NCBI GenBank assembly: GCA_039619475.1
Contig: CM077116.1
Span: forward strand, 19,589,443-19,653,442
DNA from: Icerya purchasi
Lineage: Eukaryota; Arthropoda; Insecta; Hemiptera; Monophlebidae
Length of the DNA stretch: 64,000 nt
Direction: 5' to 3'
Notes under the pieces: model-generated
Databases searched by the model: none
What the model saw: the letters and a program-made list of their open reading frames with translations, nothing else
What the model was told of the DNA's origin: nothing
Made by a program: the position numbers and the translations under genes
In this document: in pieces, positions 23,805 to 34,549 of the stretch
How positions within the stretch are numbered: position 1 is the stretch's first letter
Layout: every line of letters begins with the position of its first letter

Positions 23805-25875
23805 ACATAAGGAATAGCGCACCTGGAGTTGATTCCATACATTCCTTTATGCTGAAACATCTTCCTACATCTGCTGGATTATTCCTGCTTTGCATCTACA
23901 ACCAAATTTGGTCTTCTGGTTTTATCCCGCAATCCTTAAAAACAACTCCCCTTATCCCGATTGTCAAGTTGAACAAAAACCCCTTCCTTCCTCATAGCTA
24001 TAGACCGATCTCGTTGATCTCAGTCCTTTCTAAGGTAATGGAGAAAATGGTGAACCGACGCCTCTATTTCTATCTTGAATCCAAAGAGATCCTTTCTCCA
24101 ATCCAAGCAGGCGGCCGAAAATATAAATCTGCACTCGTTCATCTTCTTAGCCTACAAAGGCAAATCCTAACAGCCCACAGTAGATCAAAGCATCTCTACT
24201 CGGTCTTTTTTGACATAGAGAAAGCTTACGACCGCATATGGCGATATGGAGTGCTTAAAAAGCTGAAGAACGCCGGAATTAGTGGTAATATGGGCAATTT
24301 TATCTAGAGCTTCCTCACTGATAGAACTATTCAAGTAAGAATAGGCTCTTCAGTATCTTCATCCTTCACGACTGAAAATGGAATTCCACAGGGTTCGCCT
24401 TTAAGCGTAACCTTGTTTATCCTTTATATAAACTATATAGCAGAGTGCATAAGGCCGCCGGTAACGGCCCATTTGTTCAGTGATGACCTTAACATATCTC
24501 TTCCCTCAAACTTCCCCGCTAATGTGATGTCTATCCTACAGTCAACGATCAATAGATTACAAAACTGGGCGGAAAAGAATGGCTTGGATTTCTCGTCCTC
24601 AAAAACTGCACGTGTCCAATTCCTGAAGAAGCGTCGTCCCATTTCCAATCCTGATATCACCCTCTACCTAAAACATGTACCTATCCCATTCCTTCCTTCC
24701 ATAAAGTTTCTGGGTCTAACGTTCGATGAAAAATTATCGTGAGCTCCACACATGTCTATCCTAAAACGTAGTTGCATGAAATCCTTGTCCATCGTGAAAT
24801 GTTTATCCAACCACAAGTACAATATAGATCCAAAATTTCTGTTATCAGTATACAAAGCCTTTATCCTAAGTAAACTGTCATACGGTTGTCAGGTGTATTC
24901 TTCTGCTAATATAACTCTTCTAAAATCTATCGATCCTATCCATAATACTTCTTTACGTATTATACTTGGGGCGCACCGAACTTCTCCTTGGTTGGGCGTT
25001 TGTGCTTCGATGGGCCTTCCTCCTTTATCTATTATTCGCGATTATCTCACCTTTCGAGATTCTTTTCGTTATTCCTTACCAGATCAATTTTCCACCAGTA
25101 ACTTCCAAATCCCATTCCCATCCTTTCCTGGCGATCCATTGGTCAAGGCTTTAACTTTTCTTTCCAAGGTAGGCATAAACTGGAGCGACCACCATGTTAA
25201 TCCGACCGCTATAGCGCCCTGGATTCATGTCTCAACATCTATAAACATATCCTTAGCAGATCCCTTAAGAACATCTAACCTTTCTATATCCATGGCTCAA
25301 GTAGTATTAAATAAACTCGCCTCCTTCTCTAACTACATTCACATGTACACAGACGCAGCTAAAGCGAGTCCTACTAATTCTTCTTCACCAACTGCATGCG
25401 CGTATGAAATGGGAGATGTAATGTACACCGAACGCCTAAACGACTACTGCTCTACTTTAGAGGCAGAAATGTTTGGGATCCTTCTTTGTCTTGAGACATA
25501 TTCTTCCAACCCAGCGTCTCAAAATGTCCTTCTTATTACAGACTCACTTCAATTTATCAAAGCCATCCAGAGTCCAGACAATTGCGACTCTCTACTAATT
25601 AAAATAAAAAACCTCCTATTCCAACTTTCACGATCTGAGGTATATGTCACATTCTTATGGGTCCCTGGCCATGTTGGGGTTCCCGGCAATAAGCGGGTTG
25701 ACTTATGAAAATAATAGAACGAATGCGAAGGATATTGAAATCGTAAGAAGAGTGGGGAAGGAGAATTATTGATTGTAAAACGCTTTTGGCAATTGGAAAT
25801 TTTGAACTCTTATACTATGTTTGGCTGTCGTAGGCTAAGGACATACAATGCATATGTTGAAAAAAAAAAAAAAAA
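23805..25875 (+). mobile_element. I/R1-type LINE with RNase H, plus strand
   Basis: It starts within the RT N-terminus (…SAPGVDSIHSFMLKHL, about 23816-23863) and runs in one frame to 25708. Non-coding sequence with a 16-nt A run (about 25859-25875) follows, taken as the 3' end. The 5' half (ORF1, endonuclease) is missing. Confidence 0.82.
23849..25708 (+). pseudogene. RT–RNase H polyprotein of I/R1-type LINE
   Basis: One frame throughout, broken only by TAG at 24305-24307 and TGA at 24740-24742. RT blocks: YRPISLISVLSKVMEKMV, IQAGGRKYKSALVHLLSLQR, VFFDIEKAYDRIW, ENGIPQGSPLSVTLFILYIN and FSDDLNISL (FSDD in place of FADD). RNase H: MYTDAAKAS near 25345, LEAEMFGILLCLE near 25460, LLITDSLQFIKAI near 25530 and WVPGHVGVPGNKRVD up to 25705. 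The frame stops right there, so the ORF ends inside the RNase H, probably through a deletion. Both nonsense codons sit where related elements have Trp, so each is a single G-to-A change. Confidence 0.85.
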
Positions 25876-26483
25876 GATTGATTTTTATAGTTGATTTTAA
25901 AAAGATTTTATTTTTTACAACATTTATATGTTTTTAAGTGATCAGCAGATGTTCCTAGTTTTCGCTATCCTTGGGTTCATTGTAATTTGTTAAAATCAGT
26001 TTTTTTATTGTTTTATTAATTTTTTTTTTGGTTTTTAATATTTATTGATAACTCAATTTTAATTCATAATTCTAACATTGTACTTTTTTTAATTTCTCCG
26101 GGCAGAGTCGAAGAACACTTAAACTGAAGATCCCCTTTCGTGTTTAACCCCTTGTTTTACCAGTTTAGTTTCTTAAGTATTTCTTCGAATGTACGGGTAT
26201 AATTAAAGCCGTTGATAACGAATTTCTCCGACAAACACCTTTGTTCATTTCAAAATACTGTTTCCTCTACACCTGTTATTATTCCAACTCGTAGGTGTGG
26301 TTTAAAACAAATTATTCTATTTTTTGTACAATCTGTTATTTTTTTTTTTTTTTTCTCGTGAGAAGATGTTTTTGTTGTGAAGACTGGCTTGGAAGCGCTT
26401 TTCATTTCCTTACCCAATTAGGATCTTTGAGCGACACATGCTATCCTTCAATATCTAGTATATATTATTTGTAGTCCTTCACG
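25876..26483. other. No gene seen
   Basis: AT-rich sequence with T runs (for example 26340-26354) and no supported coding region. Confidence 0.45.
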
Positions 26484-26757
26484 TGATTCGATTGATGCCG
26501 TTTTAAGAACCAAGTTAAGTACTGCTCTTTACCGTAATGTGGGATGGAATTTATTGCAAGTAATAACGATAAATTTATATGAAGTAAATAAAATTCCTTA
26601 TAATTTATCTAAAGTGACCGCAATAAAATATTTACCGGTTATGTCTTACGATGTAGAGCGCTCGTTTTTTATACTGAAAAGTACTTTAACAGACGGGAGA
26701 CATAATTTCCTTGACGAAAATTTAATAGAACTCCTTAATTTTACGTGTAACAATTTT
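26484..26757 (+). pseudogene. hAT C-terminal dimerisation fragment (CGGBP1-like)
   Basis: Reading from about 26484: LRTKLSTALYRNVGWNLL, then IKYLPVMSYDVERSFFILKS and TLTDGRHNFLDENLIELL, ending at a stop at 26758-26760. The 'P…S.DVERSFS…K..LTD.R..F…NL' pattern is the C-terminal dimerisation segment of the CGGBP1-like hAT-derived proteins abundant in insect genomes. Only this last part is present, without TIRs. It could be a domesticated-gene exon, but decayed transposon is more likely. Confidence 0.65.
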
Positions 26758-26760
26758 TAA

Positions 26761-27484
26761 ATTTATATTTCTAATTTATCGCATTTTAAATACTCGTATA
26801 TATTTATTTAATATGAGAAAATTCAGTGCGCTCATAAATCTGAGGCGAAAGACGAGTTTTTTTTTAAATTTTTTTGAATATATACTATTGTGAAGTTTTT
26901 ACAACCATATTTTTGTGAATATTTTTAAAATTCACGTAAATCCGACTAGTTATATATTTATGTTGCAATTACGGCACGTTGGTAGTCGCTAGGTTTAATC
27001 CGCAAAAGTTTTAAATTCATTTGAATTAATTATCCCTTATCGTGTATCCAATTTATATTTCTTTGGAATATGTTATACGTACAATGATTAACCGATAATG
27101 TAATTAAAGCACTTATTAAACACAGCCCTGTAGTATTTTATTTTTTATCTTTTTTCTGTTAAACAATTATTAGAGCTTTTTTTCGTTTTATTTCGTCTAT
27201 TTCTTTTTTTTTTCTTGACAATTTAAAAGATATGCCTAATTATGCCAAAAAAATTAAACGTAATGGCTAATTAGCATTGATTTTTCCGCACTGACAAGGA
27301 AAAAATAATTGTTCACCGTAATTAGAAAATGATTAAACTAGCGACGTCGATGAAATCGTTTGATTAAAGAGCAATCGAAATTAATTTTAATCGTCTCGGA
27401 TTAGAAATAATACGCGTTCCTGAAAACAGTGCTAACGTACTTTTTTTGCGTTTCCTTTAAGAAATTCAATGTTACCGGTGTAAA
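26761..27484. other. No gene seen; upstream of the small secreted-protein ORF
   Basis: AT-rich, with T runs. No clear TATA box at a credible distance from 27485, and no family recognised. Confidence 0.4.
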
Positions 27485-27853
27485 ATGACGTCATTTTTTG
27501 TTACGCTGAATTCTGTTTTTGTTTTAATTTATTTTTTAACCGTTTCGTCTACAAGAATTTTTCAATCTACACCGACTGCTAATTCGATGCGGTCGATATC
27601 GAGAGGTGAACGTCACGATAGCCCAACGCGAATAGAATATTTTGAGGGATCAACGTTAAAATCTAAAAACGGATCTTCCACAACCGACGAACATGCAACG
27701 ATCGACCAGGCAGAAGGAAATTATACCGTTACGGAGGACGGTTTACAATCGGGATCGAGAATAAAAGATGTTATAAATCCGCCGTTATTACCTTGTCCGA
27801 AGGGTCAACGAAGAGACAACCACAAACAGTGTAAACATATTTTTATTACTTAA
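27485..27853 (+). CDS. Putative small secreted protein, 122 aa
   Basis: The frame begins with a classic signal peptide (hydrophobic core about residues 4-20, FFVTLNSVFVLIYFLTVSS). A Ser/Thr/Asp/Glu-rich, probably disordered middle follows, and then a short C-terminal motif LLPCPKGQRRDNHKQCK (about residues 100-116). Short secreted insect proteins often end in such a C-x-x-G-x-x-x-D…C pattern, which is why I think this is a host gene; the specific family is not named. The tail is ambiguous: the stop is at 27851-27853, but a GTAAAC donor-like site at about 27831 and a TTTTTAG acceptor at about 27892 would give a different C-terminus. No neighbouring gene shares its strand nearby. Chance ORF remains possible. 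Confidence 0.45.
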   Translation: MTSFFVTLNSVFVLIYFLTVSSTRIFQSTPTANSMRSISRGERHDSPTRIEYFEGSTLKSKNGSSTTDEHATIDQAEGNYTVTEDGLQSGSRIKDVINPPLLPCPKGQRRDNHKQCKHIFIT

Positions 27854-28471
27854 TATTATTTTTAAATTTCCCTAAAAATTCCTTTTATTTTTAGGGTTAA
27901 AACGTATGATTTTCGTGACGATAATTACAAATGCTCAGACCTTTATAGAATTACTGACCACGTAAGACTAAATGGAATTCTGATAAAAAAAAAAAACACA
28001 ATAATTACATTACTTCCAAATGTGTTTTTATCGATATTTGCCTTCAGTTGACATGTTATCGTGTACGCGCGACGATTGGACTATCTTCTAAAATCTGATA
28101 ACAATACAATCGATTTTTATAATTCCCGATACTGTTCTAAATCAAATTAAATTTTTTATCATTCAGTATGGTGTAAATATAAGTTTAAATATCCGAGGGA
28201 TTTCGTTCGCGACTATGATTTCTTTCCTGTTTTTTTTTTTTGTTTTTTTCGTTCGTTCAAAACATCAATTGTTTATAAATATACTTTTACAACTCGATTT
28301 TGATTTATTATCTGTTCAACTTTTATAACGAATTTTTATTAACAGCTACAAATATCTGCCCTTGTGAATTTTTGATTTTTTACTCTCTGAAGCTTTTCTT
28401 ATAGATCTAAAATAATTCATTATTCGAGATATTTTAACACGATTTATTAAGATATTATAATGAAAGCTCTT
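27854..28471. other. No gene seen
   Basis: AT-rich. It may hold an alternative last exon of the secreted-protein ORF starting near 27893, but nothing proves it. Confidence 0.35.
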
Positions 28472-28925
28472 GTTTTTTTTTGTTTTCTTTTTTTTGAGGC
28501 TTGCAGCCAGGGACTTCACCTGGAAACAATAGGAAAAAGAGCTAACTAATTAATTCTCAGTTCGATCAGAAATGGCAGAAATAAAGGAACTAACGGCAGG
28601 ACCAACAAACCGAGAAAGAAAGGACCGGATATAGGAAGCACAGTAGGGAGCAGGAAGCCTTAACTTTAAGAGGAGTAAATAAAGGGAAGAGCGTTCCGCA
28701 GAAAGAGCAGAACACTCAAAGAAAATGTGATTAACATCACAGGCAACTATTTCGTTATGATGTAGAGGGCAATAAGGAGAGGATACCAAAAAGAGACGAT
28801 AGCGGGACGAGAGCAATAAAGTGTGATTGAAGCGTAAGCGAATAATAGGGACAATAACAGAAAGTGGAAGAGAAGGGAATTCTGAGAACCAAGAATTAGT
28901 AAGAAAGTTAGGTGAATTGAGAGCT
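28472..28925 (-). pseudogene. 3' fragment of the I-type LINE family seen at 15845-18503
   Basis: The minus-strand frame 28550-28816 (88 aa) reads SRYRLFLVSSPYCPLHHNE then CDVNHIFFECSALSAERSSL, aligning with SRFRFALSPFPYCSLHDCD and CDADHIFFECPALRNERCLL of the larger copy. IIRLRFNHTLL lies just upstream (about 28815-28850) in the same arrangement. A T-rich run at 28471-28493 marks the poly(A) end. No RT or RNase H core is present. Confidence 0.78.
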
Positions 28926-29637
28926 TAAGCTATATCCAGTGAAATTTTTTGAAAAACTTTTACAATTTATTGCGGCGTGTTCGTTTTTTGTTTTTCTCTA
29001 ATAGGTTCGTTAGCCGAGAAATAGGAAGAGGAAGAAAATTAAATTGTATTCTTAAACGTTTGAATAAAAATAATTCGAGGGTTGGAATAACAGAAGCGGA
29101 AGGAAATGAGAGAATATAAGAAGCGCCAGAGTAAGGGGAATAGGGATACCAAATTATAGTAATGAAAAGTAAAAGAACGATTGTTCAGCAAAAAAGGTCG
29201 ATCATCCAAATAAAACATGATATCAGGGCATAAAGAAAGTATGTGAAAGGGGGATGAAAAAGACGAAATAAAGGAGATATAAATGAAAATCGAGGAAATA
29301 ATGCAGGAAGAATACTGCAATTAACCCTGGCTTTAATAGTTGACCAAAACAAATAATTTGTAAAAAAAAATAAATTCAAACTTTTGAAGTTTAAAAAAAT
29401 GAGCAAAAAGTTTCAGTTTTTTAACGAAACAAATACATGCTGAACAATTTGCTAAGAAAAATTGGATTAATTTTAATTTTGTTTGTGGCAAAAGAAGGAA
29501 GTCCCATTTCTAAGGTTACTGGCCAGACCACAACTTTGATTTAGTAACCATTTTACAACAAGAAATTATAAGAAAAAATTAGTTTCCATCATTATTATTT
29601 TCAGTCAAGTTTCGTTAGGAAATCAGATTAACCAAGA
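28926..29637 (-). other. Possible further LINE debris; no intact gene
   Basis: Minus-strand frames at 29039-29320 and 29185-29406 are Phe/Ser/Ile-rich like the neighbouring LINE family, but I cannot match them to named motifs. 29400-29637 shows nothing. Confidence 0.3.
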
Positions 29638-29665
29638 AATATATATACAAACATATATATGTATG

Positions 29666-29737
<72 letters not shown>
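29638..29737. repeat. Compound (TA)n(ATT)n microsatellite
   Basis: ATGT/TA repeats lead into a pure TA run of about 45 bp and then about ten ATT units. The ORF called through it (Ile-Tyr repeats) is an artefact. Confidence 0.95.
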
Positions 29738-30455
29738 TTCTTATTGTTGTTGACGTTTCTGCTTCTATGAGAGGACTAGATTTTCATATACGATCGACAT
29801 ACCGGAAACTTATCAGAAATAATTGCGAATCCGCTTCTCCGCACCACCAGTTCAATTAAAAAACAGCTTGTCTCAAAAAACGCGTATATTCGGTAAAAAC
29901 AACATTAATTCACATAAAAATTGACTGTGGTCGCGCGTACCCGAAAAATAAATGAGTTTTACAAGAAATTCGGCCAAAATTGCCCCGCACGAAATATTAC
30001 TATACGGCGACTAGGTTAACGTACTTTTTTTGACTAGTATTATGACGACTCGTTTCGTGCTCAATTCAACGGTAACTAACGGTACATTTATTTCACTAAA
30101 TCGGCTCGATAATAGTTTAACCAAACTAACGGTACATTGCCGAAATCCTTATCACTTAACATTACATAGCCGTTGTAACACTCATCTCACACGGCTCACG
30201 TGGCCGCCAGACGCTATCCTGTTGTCGCAGACCGCACATACCAGGACACTTACACAACCCCTTAACACTACCCGAGCCGAAAAATTCGACAAAAATCGGA
30301 AATAACAAATTCGGTCGTGTAAATATCCCGGCCGTATTCTCTGACGACGATGAATAATAGAATTGATGCCGAGAGATCGAAAATTAATGATTTTAATCGG
30401 AGAATAATTTCTAGCTCGACATCATCGCGCCAGGTAAAATACCGAATTCGTATCA
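29738..30455. other. Higher-GC block between two microsatellites, unassigned
   Basis: Clearly less AT-rich than its surroundings, with many CpG (CGACGAT, TCGCGCC and similar). It contains open frames of 91 codons (+, 30030-30305) and 62 codons (-, 30268-30456) without a recognised family. CCAG|GTAAAA near 30430 is a weak splice-donor look-alike. It could be a 5' untranslated exon or promoter of a gene outside view, or old repeat DNA. Confidence 0.3.
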
Positions 30456-30490
30456 ATATATATATATATTATTATTATTATTATTATTAT
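30456..30490. repeat. (TA)n(TTA)n microsatellite
   Basis: Same composition as the tract at 29638-29737. The two bracket a 0.7-kb higher-GC block. Confidence 0.9.
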
Positions 30491-30594
30491 TTGCTTCTCT
30501 TCATTTGTGAATAAATCTTTCACCTTTTATTAAACATTTCCGTGGAGAGGAGCTTATTAAGGAACAAAATAACATTTTTGGTGTATATAGACAT

Positions 30595-31361
30595 ATGTAT
30601 ATACACAGTGCGTCCCTTAAGTTGTGGAACTGCCTTTCTAAAATTAATATTACTTTATTTCGAATGTCAAGAATTAAATACGGAATCGGAATTTGGGGTG
30701 AAGCGAAAATTACAGAAATGAGGAAAATCAACAAACTACAAAAAAAATGTCTAAAACTGGTCTTACACAACGAGAACAAGACGGACGCATTAGATAACAT
30801 CACTTGGTGGAACAAAAATAACGAAATGTCAGCAAAAATGTTATATTATTACAGCAAATTACTCAGTGCTAAACTCGAAGATAGGCAGTTACCAACTAGA
30901 ACAAGAACGTACAGGACTAGAAATTGCGATAAACCTTGTTATATACGAACCAGAGGGATTAACAGTAAAATAGACAATGTAGAGGAAGAGTTATTAATTA
31001 AATTAGTGGGGAACATACCAAAAGAAATTCCAAATGAAAAAAATCTAGAGAGATAGAAAAACAAGGTTAGAATTTGGTTGATAGCATGGTGTAAAGAGCA
31101 ATAGAAATATAAAAATAATAATGAGTGGTGCAGAGTAGGGGTATCAATGATGTTGTCATCGCTTCAGCAGAGATAAATAATAAGCCTTAAGAATAATTTA
31201 AATATACGGATGGTAAAGTAGTATAAGTAACCATCTAAATGCTATCATACCTCAATGGGGGTGGACATTATAAATTAGAAGGCCTTATGCAAAGTAAAAA
31301 TAAATTAATGCCAATAATGGTCAATAGACCAGGGTGGTGTAAAAAAAAAAAAAAAAAAAAA
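30595..31361 (+). pseudogene. LINE C-terminal fragment with poly(A) tail
   Basis: From about 30661 the frame reads RMSRIKYGIGIWGEAK, then MRKINKLQKKCLKLVLHNEN and a Lys/Arg-rich tail to the stop at 31056. The 'YGI.IWG….L.KLQKK…' block is the thumb/C-terminal region following RT in CR1/L2/jockey-type LINEs. About 280 bp of 3' UTR leads to a 20-nt A run at 31340-31361. The part before 30660 (SASLKLWNCLSKINIT) may belong to other DNA. It could be the 3' end of the same family as the interrupted LINE at 33807-39600, which lacks a clear C-terminus; this is not shown. Confidence 0.62.
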
Positions 31362-31585
31362 CATTGTTAACTCAAATGTCGAACATGTTAATCTATTTAC
31401 ATTATTTCTCATGGTGTTTTATTCTTTCTGTTATCCTGTTATCCAAATTCTTTTAACATCGACCCTAAGTATTAGAATTTATGTCGTTACATCATCATTA
31501 TATAATCTAAATGTATCTTAAATATTTAAAGCTTTCACAGTGATTACTCATAATAAATAATTTTCGGAAACAACTGTGTTTTTAA
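31362..31585. other. No gene seen
   Basis: AT-rich spacer between a LINE tail and the foldback element. Confidence 0.4.
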
Positions 31586-31606
31586 AAAGATATTTATTCG
31601 CTTAAC

Positions 31607-31637
31607 GTTTCAACCAGCTTACACTGGCCATCATCAG
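31607..31637 (-). ncRNA. Hammerhead-like ribozyme core, left arm
   Basis: On the minus strand: CTGATGA (31637-31631), T, GGCCAG–TGTAAG–CTGGTT, then GAAAC (31611-31607). The stem II half is one base weaker than in the right arm (TT replaces TC). One unpaired T between the core and stem II departs from the consensus. Confidence 0.4.
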
Positions 31638-32889
31638 AAGCAAACTGAAGAACGGAGCGAAAATTGCGATCGACAATAACAATAAAATAAGAATCAGAAA
31701 TCATGAAAAACCCAAATCAAAACAGGATAACCTACCTCTAAACAGGAAAAACCCGACAAAACACATAATGACAGATAGATAAAATATAAAAACGTATGAG
31801 CAAAAAGGTAAAACAAAAAAAAAATATATATATAAAAAGAACACAAAATCTAAACAGGAAAAACCGACAAAACGCATAACATAGATAATGAAATGTAAAA
31901 ACATATGAGAAAAAAGGTATTAGAAAAAAAATATATAAAAGGAACAAGAAAAACAAAAAACAAAAAACAAAAAACAAAAAAACATCGGGTCACAGTTTGG
32001 GCAAGGGGGAAATAAAAACGAATAACAACTTATAAAAATAAAACTAAATACAGAAGCGGACACAAAGAGCGGCAACAAATCGAAAAAAAAAACGCTAACA
32101 AAGAACGCCACGGAAATCCCACAAGGGAAACGCAAAGAACAACCAACCGAACAAAACAAAAATATAAAATATTACAACAAAAACAGTTGAATTACCTGAA
32201 CATGGACTGGGAACTACCTGAAAACAGCTTGGAATCCTCACCTGAAAATGACTGTACACCTAGCCCAGTGAGTGAAAATTACAGGAACCCTGCCTAAAAG
32301 TTGACAACAAACCTTACCTGAGGACCCACTCGAAACCTATCCGGAGGAAGCACCAGAGGGCAAGGCTCCGGGCATCAGACCAATAGAAGCCAAACCAAAC
32401 GTAGTAAAGCAAAGCAAAACCAACCGAAAGAAGAAACCACTCGGACCGGCGGGATGAGGGAACAAAAAACCAAGAAGTGAAATACGGTGGCAGACGTCAG
32501 GGTACCTAAAGAGACACTCAAAATTAAAACCCCCTTGCCCAAACTGTGACCCGATGTTTTTTTGTTTTTTGTTTTTCTTGTTCCTTTTATATATTTTTTT
32601 TTCTAATACCTTTTTTCTCATATGTTTTTACATTTCATTATCTATGTTATGCGTTTTGTCGGTTTTTCCTGTTTAGATTTTGTGTTCTTTTTATATATTT
32701 TTTTTTTTTTTTGTTTTACCTTTTTTTCTCATATGGTTTTATATTTTATCTATCTGTCGTTATGCGTTTTGTCGGTTTTTTCCTGTTTAGAGGTAGGTTA
32801 TCTGTTTTGATTTGGGTTTTTCATGATTTCTGATTCTTATTTTATTGCTATTGTCGATCGCAATTTTCGCTCCGTTCTTCAGTTTGCTT

Positions 32890-32920
32890 CTGATGATGGC
32901 CAGTGTAAGCTGGTCGAAAC
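32890..32920 (+). ncRNA. Hammerhead-like ribozyme core, right arm
   Basis: CTGATGA (32890-32896) and GAAAC (32916-32920) flank a 6-bp stem GGCCAG/CTGGTC with loop TGTAAG. This matches the conserved hammerhead core seen in Penelope-like elements, but has an extra T before stem II. The cleavage-site strand that would close stems I and III is not obvious in a single copy. Motif resemblance only; activity is not implied. Confidence 0.42.
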
Positions 32921-32945
32921 GTTAAGCGAATAAGTATCTTTCTAA

Positions 32946-33806
32946 ATTTATCTTTTAAAAATTTGTTTGTACATTTTAATTCTACTTTTGCACTTAATCC
33001 CACAAATCAATCTACTATAACAATTGTTCTTTACTTTATTTTACACGATTTCTAGATTGTATTATAACTTTACGGTTCTGTAATATACTACCAAACCTTA
33101 AATTTACCCGGCTTGAATGCTCATATTAACTTTCATACATTAAATATGTAATATTTTTACTATGTTGTATTAAACTTTTTCATACTCTTATTCTGTATAT
33201 TATCCGAAATACCATATTACCGTTATAATGTAATTTAGTTACTATTTACTTATGCTTAAATATATATTAGTAATTTTCTCACTATGCTACTATGTTTACA
33301 TTATATCTATACTTACTTTCCTTTTGCAAGATGTATATTACATACATATATTTAAACCGCATTTTACTTATTTGATCTATGTAGTTTTTGATGTTTAACA
33401 CTAATCTTATTTCACTTAAGTTCATTCCGCTTTATGAATGCTCTTAATATCAATATTAAGTGCTCTTATTGTTTAGTTTAAATTTACTACCTAATTTATT
33501 TTTCATTGTTATATATTACATTTGCACTTACTTATTACTATAAATCAATATGTGATTACACATAAGTGTGATATTCTACGTTATTTCTTTATAGATTGCA
33601 TTTTAATTCTACGTTACTTTTAAATTCTAAATTTATATCTTACGAATACTAATATTAAATCTCGCTTGTTAAATATGTACTATTTACAAATATTGTATTT
33701 TCAATATTCGTACTTTCCATATTATATTTTCATTTTTAAATGATGTCTGAATTTCTTTCTCTTTTCTGTTAAGATAATATATTCACGTACTTAAACTTTC
33801 TTTTTA
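32946..33806. other. No gene seen
   Basis: Very AT-rich and without long frames. It may contain the 5' part of the LINE starting at about 33807, but no ORF1 is recognisable. Confidence 0.4.
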
Positions 33807-34117
33807 GATATTATCTTGAATAACATTAAACTTCTAAATTTAAACATCGGCGGCCTGCGTGCTTATTTCGACGAATTTAAACTGTTAGATGACCAAAATT
33901 TTGAGTATGACATAGTTCTTACCAAGACTTGGTTGTATAACGAAAAAATAATTAGAAATAACATACAGAGTTATGTAATATTTTCGCAATGTAAACGATC
34001 AGGGGGTGTAATTATTTATATCAGAGACATTTACGAATGTAAACATATTAGCATCAGTATGCAAACTGGAAATGAAGTTTGTTTGCAAATTAAATCACAA
34101 GGGTCTTTTCATATAAC

Positions 34118-34417
34118 CATGGGCGTCGCCAGCAGGTGGCAGGGAGGGGCAGGTGCCCCCCCCGGGAGCCTTGAAACTTTTTAATCAACATGCATTGATG
34201 AGTATTCATAGAAGCGTAATCATGAACAATTTGCCAGAAGTCCACGAAAATTATGTTTTAATTAAGATTTTATTCTTGTTTAATAAAATATTAAGCCTTT
34301 ACAACTTATAAATTTTATTTTTCCTATAACTCATATCCTCTTTCTATCATTATGCCCCCCCTGGCGGCTGGCAACCCATCTTGCCACTCCCTGGCTCATC
34401 GGCTGGCGACGCCCTTG
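34118..34417. mobile_element. hAT-type MITE, copy 1
   Basis: Ends CATGGGCGTCGCCAGC and, reversed, CAAGGGCGTCGCCAGC. Exact 8-bp target duplication CATATAAC at 34110-34117 and 34418-34425. 300 bp with no coding capacity. It interrupts the endonuclease of the LINE. Confidence 0.92.
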
Positions 34418-34549
34418 CATATAACTATTGTTTCTATCTATCGTTTCTGTCTTTCTTCATACAATGATTCTCTGGTGGAACTTAAGATGAGTTTAAAGTT
34501 ATTAACTGCCGTATTAGTTATAACAGGTGACTTTAACATAAATTTACTA

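Larger units (their letters stand above)
31586..32945. mobile_element. Foldback element, about 420-bp inverted arms with Penelope-type ends
   Basis: 31586-32010 and 32529-32945 are inverted copies of each other (95% or better by eye, with indels in A/T runs), around a 518-bp centre. The arm tips read CTGATGATGGCCAGTGTAAG then CTGGTCGAAACGTTAAGCG outward, the type of sequence found at Penelope-like element ends. Inner arm ends share GGGTCACAGTTTGGGCAAGG. The centre (32011-32528) has no frame I recognise. Frames called within the arms (for example 31738-31977, 32546-32833) are Phe-rich artefacts of A/T runs. Confidence 0.8.

Noticed and set aside
29659..29859. ORF beginning with Tyr/Ile repeats
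   Set aside because: Produced by the (TA)n(ATT)n microsatellite.
29638..30490. CRISPR-like or tandem-array interpretation of repeated tracts
   Set aside because: They are simple dinucleotide and trinucleotide repeats without spacers, in a eukaryotic genome.
31701..32159. Phe-rich 'membrane protein' ORFs in the foldback arms
   Set aside because: They read A/T runs of the inverted arms, appear in both arms and in several frames, and have no start context or family.
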